The notes under the pieces: generated by a model
Databases searched by the model: none
What the model was told of the DNA's origin: nothing
What the model saw: the letters and a program-made list of their open reading frames with translations, nothing else
Position numbers and translations under genes: made by a program
Assembly: GCF_900162695.1 (NCBI RefSeq)
Contig: NZ_FUIH01000007.1
Location: 1,984,001 to 2,048,000 of the forward strand
From: Virgibacillus siamensis
GTDB taxonomy: Bacteria; Bacillota; Bacilli; Bacillales; Amphibacillaceae
DNA length: 64,000 nucleotides
Direction of reading: 5' to 3'
In this document: positions 1 to 9,216 of the stretch, one piece after another
Numbering within the stretch: the first letter of the stretch is position 1
Layout: each line of letters starts with the position of its first letter

Positions 1-1765
1 TGATGGTTGTCGGTGTAATATCATGTTCTACGTTGTAGGCCATCTGCTTTTCCCGGCGCCGGTTAGTTTCATCAATTGCCACCTGCATCGAATTCGTAAT
101 CTTATCCCCATACATAACTACTTCACCATGCTCATTTCGTGCCGCTCTGCCCATTGTTTGGATAAGTGATCGTTCAGACCGCAAGAACCCTTCCTTATCG
201 GCATCCAGTATAGCAACCAGTGAAACTTCCGGAATATCCAGACCTTCTCGCAGCAGATTAATCCCGACAAGCACATCGTATTTACCAACCCGCAGATCCC
301 GGATAACTTCAATACGTTCGAGCGTTTTAATCTCCGAATGCAGATAAGCTACTTTAAAACCGATTTCCTTCAGATAATCAGTCAGATCTTCCGCCATTTT
401 CTTCGTCAGTGTTGTTACAAGAACACGTTCACTCTGTTTGGAACGTGTATTGATCTCCTCAATCAGGTTATCAATCTGACCTTCAATCGGCCGTACATCA
501 ATTTTTGGATCAAGCAATCCTGTCGGCCGGATGATTTGTTCCGTCACATCAGGTGTATGTTCATTTTCATATGGTCCTGGCGTAGCTGAAACATAAATCA
601 GCTGATTGGTGGCTTTTTCAAACTCGTCAAACTTAAGCGGCCGGTTATCAAGTGCGGATGGCAGGCGAAAACCATGATCAACAAGCACCTGTTTTCGCGC
701 CTTATCCCCATTATACATTCCCCGTACCTGTGGCAATGTAACGTGTGATTCGTCAACAACAACCAGAAAATCATCCGGGAAATAATCAAGCAGTGTATAT
801 GGCGTTGAACCGGCTTCACGAAATGTCAGATGACGCGAATAGTTTTCAATCCCCGAACAAAAGCCCATCTCATGCATCATCTCAATGTCGTAATTGGTCC
901 GTTGCTCCAGTCGCTGAGCTTCCAATAATTTATTGTCATCCCGCAGTTCCTTTAACCGATCTTCCAGTTCCTGTTCAATATTTTTAATCGCCTTTTTTAA
1001 TTTCTCTTCACGAGTGACAAAGTGTGAAGCAGGGAATATGGCTACATGTTCCCGATCACCGACAATTTCTCCTGTTAGTGCATCCACTTCACGGATCCTG
1101 TCTATTTCATCGCCAAAAAATTCAATTCGCATACAGTGTTCCTCTTTTGAGGCAGGAATAACCTCCACAGAATCCCCGCGAACCCGAAATGTGCCACGCT
1201 GGAAATTGATATCATTCCGAGCATATTGGATATCCACAAGATCCCGCAGAAGCTGGTCACGATCTTTTTCCATTCCCATCCTGAGTGACAGCACCTGGCT
1301 TTCATAATCTTCGGGTGACCCCAAACCATAGATGCATGATACACTGGCAACAATAAGAACATCACGCCGTTCAAATAAAGATGATGTTGCTGAGTGCCGC
1401 AGTTTATCAATCTCATCATTGATACTGGCATCCTTTTCAATAAATGTGTCTGTTGAAGGTACATAGGCTTCCGGCTGATAGTAGTCATAATAACTTACAA
1501 AATACTCCACTGCATTATTCGGGAAATATTCCTTGAACTCACTATACAACTGTCCTGCCAATGTTTTATTATGTGCAATTACCAATGTGGGACGGTTTAT
1601 TTCCGTAACTACATTTGAAACGGTAAACGTTTTTCCGGTTCCCGTCGCACCAAGGAGCGTCTGATGGCGCTGTCCGGCCTTTACCCGGTCAACCAGTTCT
1701 TTTATTGCGCTTGGCTGATCCCCGCTTGGCTCGTATCGTGCCACAAGGTCAAATTGATTTTTCAC
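1..1765 (-). CDS. uvrB: UvrB, excinuclease ABC subunit B (3' end outside window)
   Basis: DNA damage-recognition helicase-like subunit of the UvrABC nucleotide excision repair complex; it loads onto lesions with UvrA and recruits UvrC. The minus-strand reading frame opens with GTG at 1765 behind a GGAGGA ribosome site and reads VKNQFDLVARYEPSGDQP, followed by the Walker A segment GATGTGKTFT, the beta-hairpin region YYDYYQPEAY, DESH and the C-terminal helicase motifs LREGLDIPEV and QTMGRAARN. About 588 residues lie in the window; the usual length is about 660, so the last ~70 residues with the UVR domain are off the left edge. Identification is by clear motif match; only the end is unseen. Confidence 0.97.
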   Translation of the reverse strand, partial: MKNQFDLVARYEPSGDQPSAIKELVDRVKAGQRHQTLLGATGTGKTFTVSNVVTEINRPTLVIAHNKTLAGQLYSEFKEYFPNNAVEYFVSYYDYYQPEAYVPSTDTFIEKDASINDEIDKLRHSATSSLFERRDVLIVASVSCIYGLGSPEDYESQVLSLRMGMEKDRDQLLRDLVDIQYARNDINFQRGTFRVRGDSVEVIPASKEEHCMRIEFFGDEIDRIREVDALTGEIVGDREHVAIFPASHFVTREEKLKKAIKNIEQELEDRLKELRDDNKLLEAQRLEQRTNYDIEMMHEMGFCSGIENYSRHLTFREAGSTPYTLLDYFPDDFLVVVDESHVTLPQVRGMYNGDKARKQVLVDHGFRLPSALDNRPLKFDEFEKATNQLIYVSATPGPYENEHTPDVTEQIIRPTGLLDPKIDVRPIEGQIDNLIEEINTRSKQSERVLVTTLTKKMAEDLTDYLKEIGFKVAYLHSEIKTLERIEVIRDLRVGKYDVLVGINLLREGLDIPEVSLVAILDADKEGFLRSERSLIQTMGRAARNEHGEVVMYGDKITNSMQVAIDETNRRREKQMAYNVEHDITPTTI

Positions 1766-1930
1766 AGGTCAATCCTCCGTTCGTCGGTATACTATCCAGT
1801 TTACCATAGTTTCATTAATATTTTAACAGATAAGCGAACAAATATTCGATTAATCTGCTCAACTTTTTAATATCCATTCTATCCAATCACATCGGTCATA
1901 AATCTGTAAAAATAAATGCTTGTTCCTGCA

Positions 1931-1959
1931 TTGATATGACAATCCTATTTACATATAAT
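1931..1959 (+). promoter_or_regulatory. Sigma-A promoter of the YtkA-like lipoprotein gene
   Basis: TTGATA at 1931-1936 and a perfect TATAAT at 1954-1959 are separated by 17 bp and lie about 30 bp upstream of the lipoprotein start. Read directly from the sequence; promoter activity is inferred. Confidence 0.75.
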
Positions 1960-1991
1960 CAAATTAGGACACAAACGAAAGGACAATGACA

Positions 1992-2726
1992 ATGAAAAAA
2001 ATTATATTGTTGCTATTCACGGCTGCTGTACTTGCTGCATGTGGTCAAACCGATAATACAAGCAGTTCTTCCGATGAAGTAGTTCAGTCAATAAAAGCTG
2101 ATTTAAAAGTGCCGGAAAATGCCGGCATTGGAGACAAGGTTACCTTCAAAGTCTCGGTAAAACAGGATGGAAAAGCGATTGAAGACGCAGATGAAGTGAA
2201 ATTCGAAATCTGGAAAAACGGTGCAAAAAATAAAAGTGACATGATTGAAGCAGAGCATACATCCGGTGGTATTTATGTTGTCAAAAAAACTTTTGACCAA
2301 AAAGGTATTTACTATGTACAGTCACACGTTACAGCAAATCAAATGCATACGATGCCAAAAAAGAAAATCAATATCGGAAATGCAAAAGCCAATAAAGACC
2401 GATCTGGGGAAAAGCATGAACATGGTCACCATCATTCCCAGACAAAAGTAAATTTCAATCCTCCCGAAACGATTACTGCAGGTAAGAAAACAACATTTAC
2501 CGTTAATGTTTCAACTAAAGAAAAGCCACTTCAAAATGGATCTGTGACCTTGGAAATCTGGCAAGAAAATCAGGATAAACATCAATGGCTGAATATGACA
2601 GAACAATCAGGCGGTACATATAAAGGAAAAACCACTTTTGACAAAACCGGAGCCTATCAAATTAAAGTTCATGTAAAAAAAGATGACATTCATTACCACA
2701 AAGTGTTTAAAACCAAGGTAAAATAA
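1992..2726 (+). CDS. Lipoprotein with two YtkA-like domains
   Basis: Predicted cell-surface lipoprotein of 244 residues. The N-terminus MKKIILLLFTAAVLAACGQ is a lipoprotein signal peptide with lipobox LAAC. Two similar beta-sandwich domains follow, each with the pattern VxFEIW or VTLEIW, GGxY and FDxxGxY, which resembles the YtkA/FixH-like domain. They are joined by a histidine-rich linker (KHEHGHHH) that could bind metal. ATG at 1992 is preferred over the ATG six bases earlier because AAAGGA then has a normal spacing of about 8 bp. The gene stands alone between its promoter and a strong terminator. It sits between uvrB and minJ, where B. subtilis has csbA. The substrate is unknown; a copper or cell-envelope role is only a guess from the family and the histidines. 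Confidence 0.8.
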   Translation: MKKIILLLFTAAVLAACGQTDNTSSSSDEVVQSIKADLKVPENAGIGDKVTFKVSVKQDGKAIEDADEVKFEIWKNGAKNKSDMIEAEHTSGGIYVVKKTFDQKGIYYVQSHVTANQMHTMPKKKINIGNAKANKDRSGEKHEHGHHHSQTKVNFNPPETITAGKKTTFTVNVSTKEKPLQNGSVTLEIWQENQDKHQWLNMTEQSGGTYKGKTTFDKTGAYQIKVHVKKDDIHYHKVFKTKVK

Positions 2727-2732
2727 AATGAG

Positions 2733-2773
2733 GAAGAGGCAATAAAGTGCTAATAACACTTTATTGCCTCTTC
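2733..2773. terminator. Bidirectional terminator between convergent genes
   Basis: A perfect 17-bp inverted repeat (arms 2733-2749 and 2757-2773, loop of 7) lies between the stop of the YtkA-like lipoprotein and the stop of minJ. It can serve both strands. Confidence 0.85.
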
Positions 2774-2777
2774 TCTG

Positions 2778-3965
2778 TTACCGCTGGATCATCTGCTCTG
2801 TTTCATAATTCCGAAATGCTGTCGTTACAATTCCAAGTTCATGATGGTCCCCTTCATATAAAGCACTTTGCACATACCTGGCCTCACCGTTTTCATCGAC
2901 CAGTTCCAATTTAAAAAAGGTATTTTTCTGCAATGCATAATAAAAATCATCCAGGCTGTTAACTTGTTGTCCACTCACTTTGACAATCGAGTCACCAACT
3001 TGTACTCCCAGCCGATCTGCAGGTGAATTGGGCAAAACGGCAAGGATTTTAATACCTTTCTTTCGCCGCATGAAACAGGCATTGTTTCTTTGATCCGCAT
3101 TACGGTGCCTGAAATTGATCAATTCTTTACCGATTATTCCAAGCATAACTGCGATAATCGACAGCCAGGGAATGAAAATACTTCCTACTGCCAATAACAA
3201 TACCAGAACGCCAAGTGACAAAACCGATTTTGAAATTCGTGCAGCAGCTTTTTCAGGCAAGCTTCCGCTGACTTGATAGTCAAATCCAATCAGAAACGGA
3301 ACCAGCAATAAACTATATGTCTCCCCATTCATGGAAATATAGGGCCAAAATGGGATAAAAGGCGTTATTAAGCCGGATGGGACTAAAACAAAAAAAGGTA
3401 TAACTCCTATTTTTTTCAAATGATGAACCCCAATAAGCATTCCACGCCTGCCAGAGACCAGTTCCGGAAATGTATTATTGTTTCGAATACGTTTTATCAT
3501 CATTGCCTCTGCGATAAGCATAACTGCGAGTAAAAAAACCAAACCGGAAATGTTTGTTTTGGAAAACCAATTTTCAAATAAAGCCAGATTTACTGGAACA
3601 ACCGGTAACAGAAGCAAGATAAAGCAAGAGATACCGATTGTGTAACTTGCGGATAATAATGAAAAGCGTAACGAAATACTAAGGATTATAGCAAGGATAC
3701 TTAGAACCAAAATAGTTCCATACGAAAAAACGACACCGGCTCCCAGACAAACAATAGAAATAACCAATCCCGAAATTAAGCCAATGACCCAAGTGCCATT
3801 CCATTCCGAAAAAACATCAAATAATTTAAATCCGAAATAATGCCGTTCCCGTTTAATGCGTCGAAGTCCGGCAAGGAAAACTAATATAAGTATCCAATAC
3901 AATAATGGATTTAAGAATGCCTTGCCAATCCCTTTTGCCAGTTCGATAAACCATGATTCCACCAT
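2778..3965 (-). CDS. minJ: MinJ-like PDZ membrane protein (division-site topology factor)
   Basis: 395-residue integral membrane protein with about eight hydrophobic segments followed by a C-terminal PDZ domain (roughly residues 300-375: ILAVLPNSPADRLGVQVGDS, then SLDDFYYAL). Length and layout match B. subtilis MinJ (YvjD, 397 residues), which bridges DivIVA and MinD at the poles and new septa. Position between uvrB and ctpB is the same as in B. subtilis and supports the name. ATG at 3965 has an AGGTGATC-type ribosome site. Other PDZ membrane proteins share the fold, so the name rests on synteny plus layout rather than on catalytic residues. Confidence 0.85.
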   Translation of the reverse strand: MVESWFIELAKGIGKAFLNPLLYWILILVFLAGLRRIKRERHYFGFKLFDVFSEWNGTWVIGLISGLVISIVCLGAGVVFSYGTILVLSILAIILSISLRFSLLSASYTIGISCFILLLLPVVPVNLALFENWFSKTNISGLVFLLAVMLIAEAMMIKRIRNNNTFPELVSGRRGMLIGVHHLKKIGVIPFFVLVPSGLITPFIPFWPYISMNGETYSLLLVPFLIGFDYQVSGSLPEKAAARISKSVLSLGVLVLLLAVGSIFIPWLSIIAVMLGIIGKELINFRHRNADQRNNACFMRRKKGIKILAVLPNSPADRLGVQVGDSIVKVSGQQVNSLDDFYYALQKNTFFKLELVDENGEARYVQSALYEGDHHELGIVTTAFRNYETEQMIQR

Positions 3966-4070
3966 TTGATCACCTACCCCGATAATGCAAATCTTCTTGA
4001 TTAACTGTTATATTCGATATTTTTCGATTTATCTCCTGCCTGTATACGTTAAAATTATCACGGACAGAAA

Positions 4071-4303
4071 GAGGCCGGGACAAAAAGTGTATTATCCAAA
4101 AGAAAACACAAACAAGTAATAAGAAAATGGAGCGTATAACCGCTCCGGAAATATACTTCGCTTTCCGCGGGCAGCTGCTGAGCCTCCTCGTGCTTACGCA
4201 CTGCGGGGTCTCATCTAGGCTTCTCCTCCCGCAGGAGTCTCCGTATATTTCCTACGCTAATGTTCGTCTTTTAAATGACACTTTTTGATATGTCCCAACC
4301 TCT
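4071..4303. repeat. Terminal-inverted-repeat intergenic element, long copy with GC-rich core
   Basis: The left end reads GAGGCCGGGACA at 4071 and the right end TGTCCCAACCTCT at 4291-4303, forming imperfect terminal inverted repeats. Inside, CGGAAATATAC and GTATATTTCC face each other around a GC-rich core (about 4161-4245; CTTTCCGCGGGC, CTCCCGCAGGAGTCT). That core resembles a dispersed intergenic repeat common in Bacillaceae. A shorter relative lies at 44176-44322. No open reading frame or transposase is present, so it is a small non-autonomous repeat. It ends 4 bp from the ctpB stop codon. Confidence 0.75.
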
Positions 4304-4306
4304 GTT

Positions 4307-5767
4307 TTACTCATATAATACATGCAATGCTTTTTTCATTTGCCGATCTTCTTTGCCGGCACGAATTTTTTCAACAATCGCTGTTTCAATCTTTCCTGCT
4401 GTTTTTTTATCAATTTTACCGGTTACTTGGAGATCATGTTCCGTTTGGAATTTCTTAACAGCTGTTTCGGTATTTTTATTAAAATAGCCGTCCGTGCGTC
4501 CCGGATTATAGCCAAGACCTTTCAACATAATCTGGATATTTTCCACTTTATCACCGGTATGATTGAACGTAATAGGTTCATTTACTTTAACAGGGTTAGT
4601 GAAATAATAATCCGGCTGTTTCACTTTTACGGTAGGTTTAACACCCTTTTTGTGTATCCATTTCCCTTCTGGTGACAACCATTTAAAGAATGTAAGTTTA
4701 ATTGTACTGCCATCTCCCAGCGGCACCGCCTGCTGAACGGTTCCTTTTCCAAAACTCGTTACTCCAACAACATCATAACCTGCATCTTTCATGGCCACAG
4801 CCAGGATTTCGGATGCGGATGCACTGCCTTCGTTAATGACCACACTGATTGGATAAGGTTTCTTTTCATCCAGTTCCGAAAAGGATTTTGATTTCTTACC
4901 TTGTTGATTTGCTATTTGAACCATTGGCATATCTTTGGGGATGAAGTTCTTCAATATCCCTTCAACTGCACTTAATAATCCACCCGGGTTACCCCGCACA
5001 TCAATTACAAGCCCCTCAATTCCTTTTTCCTCAAGGTCCTTAAGCTGTTTGGAAAAGTGTTGTGCCGTTTTTTCGGAAAAAGAAGTAATTTCAATAACAC
5101 CGGTTTTTTTGCTATTAATTTCTTTCACTTCCGAATAAACCGTCTCAAGTGGAATATCATCCCGGACAATGGTTACGTCAAATGGATCCTCTACACCTGC
5201 ACGCTGTACTTCCAGAACAACTTCCGAACCTTTCTCACCGCGAATCAGTTCTACCGCTTCAAATAAATCCATGCCAACGACACTTTTCCCATCAACTTTC
5301 AGGATTTTATCATTCGGCCGTAACCCGGCCTCCTCAGCAGGAGAGTCTTTAATCGGGGCAACGATATTAACTTTCCCGTTTACCATGCTTACTTCGGCAC
5401 CGATTCCTTCAAACGAGGATTCAATCGTGTCGTTAAACCGTTCCATTGTTTCCGCGTCCATGTATGTACTGTAAGGATCGTCCAGCGACTTCAACATGCC
5501 TTGAATGGCACCTTCAACCAATTGCTTGTCCGAAACATCCTTCAAGTAGTTGTCTTTTATCATATTATAGGCATTGGCAACTTTGTTCATGTTCTCCATC
5601 AAATTGACTTCCTTGTTATCCGAGGAATCCGATTTATCATCTGAATCCAGAACAACCGAATTGGAATTGTCATCCTGTGCCAGTTGAACCCCAAAATAGG
5701 CACCTGCAAAACCTAAAACAAGTGCGGCAAGCAAGATAAGAACAATGTGCTGTTTACGGAGATTCAT
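4307..5767 (-). CDS. ctpB: CtpB-type carboxy-terminal processing protease (S41)
   Basis: 486-residue secreted or membrane-anchored serine protease of peptidase family S41. In order: an N-terminal membrane segment (about 8-28), a PDZ domain (about 115-200), the protease core with NEGSASASEI (Ser317 as nucleophile) and GKGTVQ (Lys341, Gln345), and a C-terminal peptidoglycan-binding domain (about 405-465). B. subtilis CtpB (480 residues) cleaves SpoIVFA to trigger pro-sigma-K processing in sporulation; the same role is inferred here. ATG at 5767 has AGGGGTG upstream. It follows the EnvC-like gene, with a terminator hairpin between, so it probably has its own promoter. Confidence 0.93.
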   Translation of the reverse strand: MNLRKQHIVLILLAALVLGFAGAYFGVQLAQDDNSNSVVLDSDDKSDSSDNKEVNLMENMNKVANAYNMIKDNYLKDVSDKQLVEGAIQGMLKSLDDPYSTYMDAETMERFNDTIESSFEGIGAEVSMVNGKVNIVAPIKDSPAEEAGLRPNDKILKVDGKSVVGMDLFEAVELIRGEKGSEVVLEVQRAGVEDPFDVTIVRDDIPLETVYSEVKEINSKKTGVIEITSFSEKTAQHFSKQLKDLEEKGIEGLVIDVRGNPGGLLSAVEGILKNFIPKDMPMVQIANQQGKKSKSFSELDEKKPYPISVVINEGSASASEILAVAMKDAGYDVVGVTSFGKGTVQQAVPLGDGSTIKLTFFKWLSPEGKWIHKKGVKPTVKVKQPDYYFTNPVKVNEPITFNHTGDKVENIQIMLKGLGYNPGRTDGYFNKNTETAVKKFQTEHDLQVTGKIDKKTAGKIETAIVEKIRAGKEDRQMKKALHVLYE

Positions 5768-5819
5768 AGTTTCACCCCTACATCTTTGATTAATTGGCTA
5801 TCATGGCCAATAATACGGA

Positions 5820-5851
5820 AAAGGCATCACACCGTAATGTGCGATGCCTTT
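5820..5851 (-). terminator. Terminator of the M23 peptidase gene
   Basis: Inverted repeat AAAGGCATC...GATGCCTTT (5820-5828 with 5843-5851) followed on the minus strand by a short T run. It lies just after the stop codon at 5897. Confidence 0.7.
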
Positions 5852-5896
5852 AATATTATAGTTTATGCGTTCAAAATGCAAATACATTCCTGAAAA

Positions 5897-7279
5897 TTAC
5901 GGCAGATAAGGTAATGGATTTACACCGCTGTGATAGTTCCATGGTCCGATATGGACTTCGAAATGCAAATGTGCTCCGAATGAATTACCCGTATTACCGA
6001 CCGCACCAATCGTTTGTCCGGATGAAACTGATTGACCGAGACTGACTGACCTGCTTGATAAATGTGCATATACGGTAGTCTTATCATATTGCGGATGATA
6101 GACGTAAACAACATTGCCGTAACTGCTGGAAACTGCTGACCTTGTTACTACACCACTTGCCGCAGCATGAACAGGCGTGCCGATCGATGCCGCAAAATCA
6201 ATCCCGTAATGATAGCCCAGGCTTCTGCCGCCATATCCGGATGAGATACTGCCCGCTACAGGATAGTTGAATATAGCATCTCCACCGCCGCTGCTGTAGG
6301 TTGTTGCGGATGAACCGCCGGATGAAGATGAAGGACTGCTGCTTTCTTGCTGTTGTGCTTCACGTTCCCGTTTTTCAGCAAGCTGTTTCAATCGCTCTTT
6401 CTCACTTGCAGCTTTTTCTTTAGCTTCTGCAATAACAGCTGCCTGATCACTCAGTGTTTTTTGCTGCTCTGCCAAACTCATCTTATACTGTTCAAGTTCA
6501 TGATGTTTATCTTTTAACTTGCCCATCAGGTTTTCTTTCTCATCCATCTGATTGTTCAGTTTGGATTTCAGTGATTCAAGATCTTGCTTTTGATTTTGAA
6601 GAGATGCTTTCTTTTGTTCCACTTCTTTTTTCTTTTGCTCAATTTGTTCTTTTTTGTTTTCCACTTCTGCTTTTTTATGTTGAACTTCGCGTTTTTCAGC
6701 CATATGAGTTTCCATAATATCTTTATCCTGGTCCATTATAGTATTAACTGCTGTGGAGCGGCTAATAAAATCACCAAAACTCTGGGAACCCATAATAACT
6801 TCTATGTAGCGCATGCTGCCTCCATTTGACTGGATGGCACGCAGGCGTTCTTTTAACATCTTTTCACGTCGCTCAATTCGTTTTTGCAGTACGTTTATCT
6901 CTTTTTTCAACTGTTCGATTTTTTCTTTGGCAGCTTGGATTTGGCCATTCAGGTTTTCTATCTGTTTGTCCGTTTCATCAATTGCGTTCTTTTTTTTCAT
7001 AATTTTGCTCCGGGTATTTGACAACTTTTGATCAATGGAGTTTATTTCACTGTTGACCTTACCCTGTTTGTCCAGGTTTTTGGAAATTTTCTCTTCTGTA
7101 TTCGCTGCTTTATTATTTAAATTTCCTTTTTTCTTATCTATCTTGTCTTCTTTTTTCTCCAAGTCATTGATTTTATCATTTAAACCATCGATTGAAGCAG
7201 CTGATACATTATCCCAGTTCATAAGCCCTGTCCCGATAAAAAGGACAGTCACAATTGTAAGTGAAGCTATTTTTTTCAT
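5897..7279 (-). CDS. Secreted coiled-coil M23 peptidase, EnvC/PcsB-like partner of FtsEX
   Basis: 460 residues. A signal peptide (cleavage after VSAA-type site near residue 27) is followed by a long charged coiled coil (about 30-310), a Ser/Gly-rich linker and a C-terminal LytM/M23 metallopeptidase domain with HYGID (His357, Asp361) and HLH (His437, His439), the zinc-binding signatures. It directly follows ftsX on the same strand, 58 bp apart. In Gram-positive bacteria FtsEX controls a coiled-coil cell-wall hydrolase: CwlO (NlpC/P60) in B. subtilis, PcsB in streptococci. Here the adjacent hydrolase carries M23 instead, as in E. coli EnvC, but with all visible zinc ligands intact, so it may be an active endopeptidase. 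The role as FtsEX client is inferred from neighbourhood and layout. Confidence 0.88.
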   Translation of the reverse strand: MKKIASLTIVTVLFIGTGLMNWDNVSAASIDGLNDKINDLEKKEDKIDKKKGNLNNKAANTEEKISKNLDKQGKVNSEINSIDQKLSNTRSKIMKKKNAIDETDKQIENLNGQIQAAKEKIEQLKKEINVLQKRIERREKMLKERLRAIQSNGGSMRYIEVIMGSQSFGDFISRSTAVNTIMDQDKDIMETHMAEKREVQHKKAEVENKKEQIEQKKKEVEQKKASLQNQKQDLESLKSKLNNQMDEKENLMGKLKDKHHELEQYKMSLAEQQKTLSDQAAVIAEAKEKAASEKERLKQLAEKREREAQQQESSSPSSSSGGSSATTYSSGGGDAIFNYPVAGSISSGYGGRSLGYHYGIDFAASIGTPVHAAASGVVTRSAVSSSYGNVVYVYHPQYDKTTVYAHLSSRSVSLGQSVSSGQTIGAVGNTGNSFGAHLHFEVHIGPWNYHSGVNPLPYLP

Positions 7280-7336
7280 TCTCGTTCCCCTTCCCTATGC
7301 AAATTGCTGTGAATATTTCATAGATTGACACGTTTT

Positions 7337-8230
7337 TTATACTTTCAAGAATTTGCGGACACTCATAACACTTCCCCAAACCCCAATAAGTGCTCCGATT
7401 GCAAGTATGATGAGCGAAAGTTGCCATGCAAAAGGGTTAAACGGCAATATTGTTACGAAATTATACGTAATCTTCTCACTTATGTTGTTGGCAAGGTAAT
7501 AATACCCTGTCAGCACAGCTGCTATCGGCAGAACAGAACCAAGAATACCAAGCAGCAAACCCTCAATAAAGAATGGCCATCTGATAAATCCATTTGTGGC
7601 TCCTACCAGTTTCATAATGCCAATTTCCGTACTTCTTGCCATAATGGTCAATTTTATTGTATTTGAAATCAGGAATATTGCGGTAAATACAAGTCCCACA
7701 ATTAAAATCAAACCAATGTTACGTGCATAATCATTAAACTGAAACAATCGCTGTACGACGTCTTTTCCATAATTAACCTCATATACATTGTCAAAAGACT
7801 TAATTTTTTTTGCTATTGCCATCGTATCGGCGGGATTTTTCGCTTGAACAATGTATGCATGGTTAAGAGGGTTGTCCTGTTTGAACAGTTTCCATGCTTC
7901 CCCTTCTTCTCCCATACTTTTAATCAAGTTGTGAAGCTGCTGATCTTTTGAGGAGAACCTGACACTTCCGACTTCATCAATGTTTTTAATTTGCTCTCCA
8001 AGCTCTTTGATTTGGTTTTCGTTCGCCGTTAAATCAACTAACGTTTCAATTTTTACATCTTCTTCAATGTTGTCGGCTATATTGTTCAGATTCAGCATCA
8101 ATGCAAGAAATGCACCCACGAGAATTAATGTAGTTGTTACCGCACCGACCGAAGCGACTGTCATCCAGCCGTTTCGAAAAATATTTTTCGTTCCTTCTCT
8201 GAAATGACGCCTTATTGTCCTAAACTTCAT
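7337..8230 (-). CDS. ftsX: FtsX, permease-like component of the FtsEX complex
   Basis: 297-residue membrane protein. It has a short cytoplasmic N-terminus, a first membrane helix (near residues 22-45), an extracellular domain of about 120 residues, and three more helices in the FtsX domain with the conserved stretch MARSTEIGIMKLVGA. It passes an ATP-driven signal from FtsE to an extracellular cell-wall hydrolase. ATG at 8230 (MKFRTIRRHFREG) is preferred over upstream alternatives because it overlaps the end of ftsE by 11 bases, typical of translational coupling. The next gene encodes a likely hydrolase client. Confidence 0.95.
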   Translation of the reverse strand: MKFRTIRRHFREGTKNIFRNGWMTVASVGAVTTTLILVGAFLALMLNLNNIADNIEEDVKIETLVDLTANENQIKELGEQIKNIDEVGSVRFSSKDQQLHNLIKSMGEEGEAWKLFKQDNPLNHAYIVQAKNPADTMAIAKKIKSFDNVYEVNYGKDVVQRLFQFNDYARNIGLILIVGLVFTAIFLISNTIKLTIMARSTEIGIMKLVGATNGFIRWPFFIEGLLLGILGSVLPIAAVLTGYYYLANNISEKITYNFVTILPFNPFAWQLSLIILAIGALIGVWGSVMSVRKFLKV

Positions 8231-8906
8231 AGCCGTATTCACCTCGCTGCTCATCACGTACAATCAAACCATCTTCGACAGCGATTACGCGCTTTTTCAT
8301 GGTGTTAACAATTTCTTTACTGTGGGTGGCCATGATAACGGTAGTCCCCATTGCGTTAACCTCTTCAAATGTCTTCATTATTCCCCAGGATGTTTCCGGA
8401 TCAAGGTTTCCTGTCGGCTCGTCCGCAATGACAATCTTCGGATGATTTACTATAGCTCTTGCAATGGAAACACGTTGCTGTTCCCCTCCTGATAATTCAG
8501 CAGGTATGAAACGGGCCTTATTTTTCAAACCGACAAGTTCCAATACGTCCATTACCCTTTTTCGAATGGTACGCGGCGGCTCTTCTATTACCTCCAGTGC
8601 AAATGCTATATTTTCATAGACTGATAGTTTGGGGAGCAGTTTAAAGTCCTGAAAAACAACTCCTATTTGCCTTCGTAACATCGGAACTTTTCTTTCTTTG
8701 ATTGTTCTGATATCCTTCCCATTGATGATAATCGTTCCATTTGAGGGTTTTACTTCGCGGTACATCAGTTTTACGAATGTGGACTTTCCTGCGCCGCTGG
8801 GGCCGACTATGTATACAAACTCACCTTGTTCAATATCTATATTTACTCCATTTAGTGCTGTAACACCGTTGGAATATGTCTTGTAAACATCTTTCATATT
8901 TATCAT
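8220..8906 (-). CDS. ftsE: FtsE, ATPase of the FtsEX complex
   Basis: 228-residue ABC ATPase. Walker A is GPSGAGKST (about residues 36-44), the signature is LSGGEQQR, Walker B is IVIADEPTGNLD and the switch histidine follows in MATHSKE. It powers the FtsX membrane subunit in division or elongation-linked wall hydrolysis. ATG at 8906 is preceded by AAAGGTGA. The coding end overlaps ftsX, and the order ftsE-ftsX-hydrolase forms a likely operon. Confidence 0.96.
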   Translation of the reverse strand: MINMKDVYKTYSNGVTALNGVNIDIEQGEFVYIVGPSGAGKSTFVKLMYREVKPSNGTIIINGKDIRTIKERKVPMLRRQIGVVFQDFKLLPKLSVYENIAFALEVIEEPPRTIRKRVMDVLELVGLKNKARFIPAELSGGEQQRVSIARAIVNHPKIVIADEPTGNLDPETSWGIMKTFEEVNAMGTTVIMATHSKEIVNTMKKRVIAVEDGLIVRDEQRGEYGYEV

Positions 8907-9159
8907 GAATGTATCACCTTTACTCGTAATTGTTGAAGAATCATGTTGTCGAATCTCCCCTGTAAATCTGTATTTTTGCCAACGTTGCTTTCACCTTGCA
9001 GAACAATGTTTCCCTATAAAGGATTACTAGTAATTATAACATTTTTCGGCAAAAAATTTAGACCTATTTACATTACATTTATGTTTCAAAAAATGTATCA
9101 CAGTCGTGAAATTGTAATATTATGTCGCAAAATCAGTTAATGCAGGTTACCGACAAACA

Positions 9160-9200
9160 AAAAACTTGGGATATCGACAAGTTCGATATCCCAAGTTTTT
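9160..9200 (-). terminator. Strong terminator of cccB
   Basis: Perfect 18-bp inverted repeat (9160-9177 with 9183-9200), loop of 5, ending in a T run on the minus strand just after the cccB stop. The rest of 8907-9159 holds the ftsE upstream region; a TATAAT-like box on the minus strand near 9035-9042 is a possible -10 element, without a clear -35. Confidence 0.85.
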
Positions 9201-9216
9201 CATTTAAGTATCCCCA

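Noticed and set aside
2778..3965. HtrA-type protease because of the PDZ domain
   Set aside because: No trypsin-like catalytic motif; many membrane helices and synteny point to MinJ.
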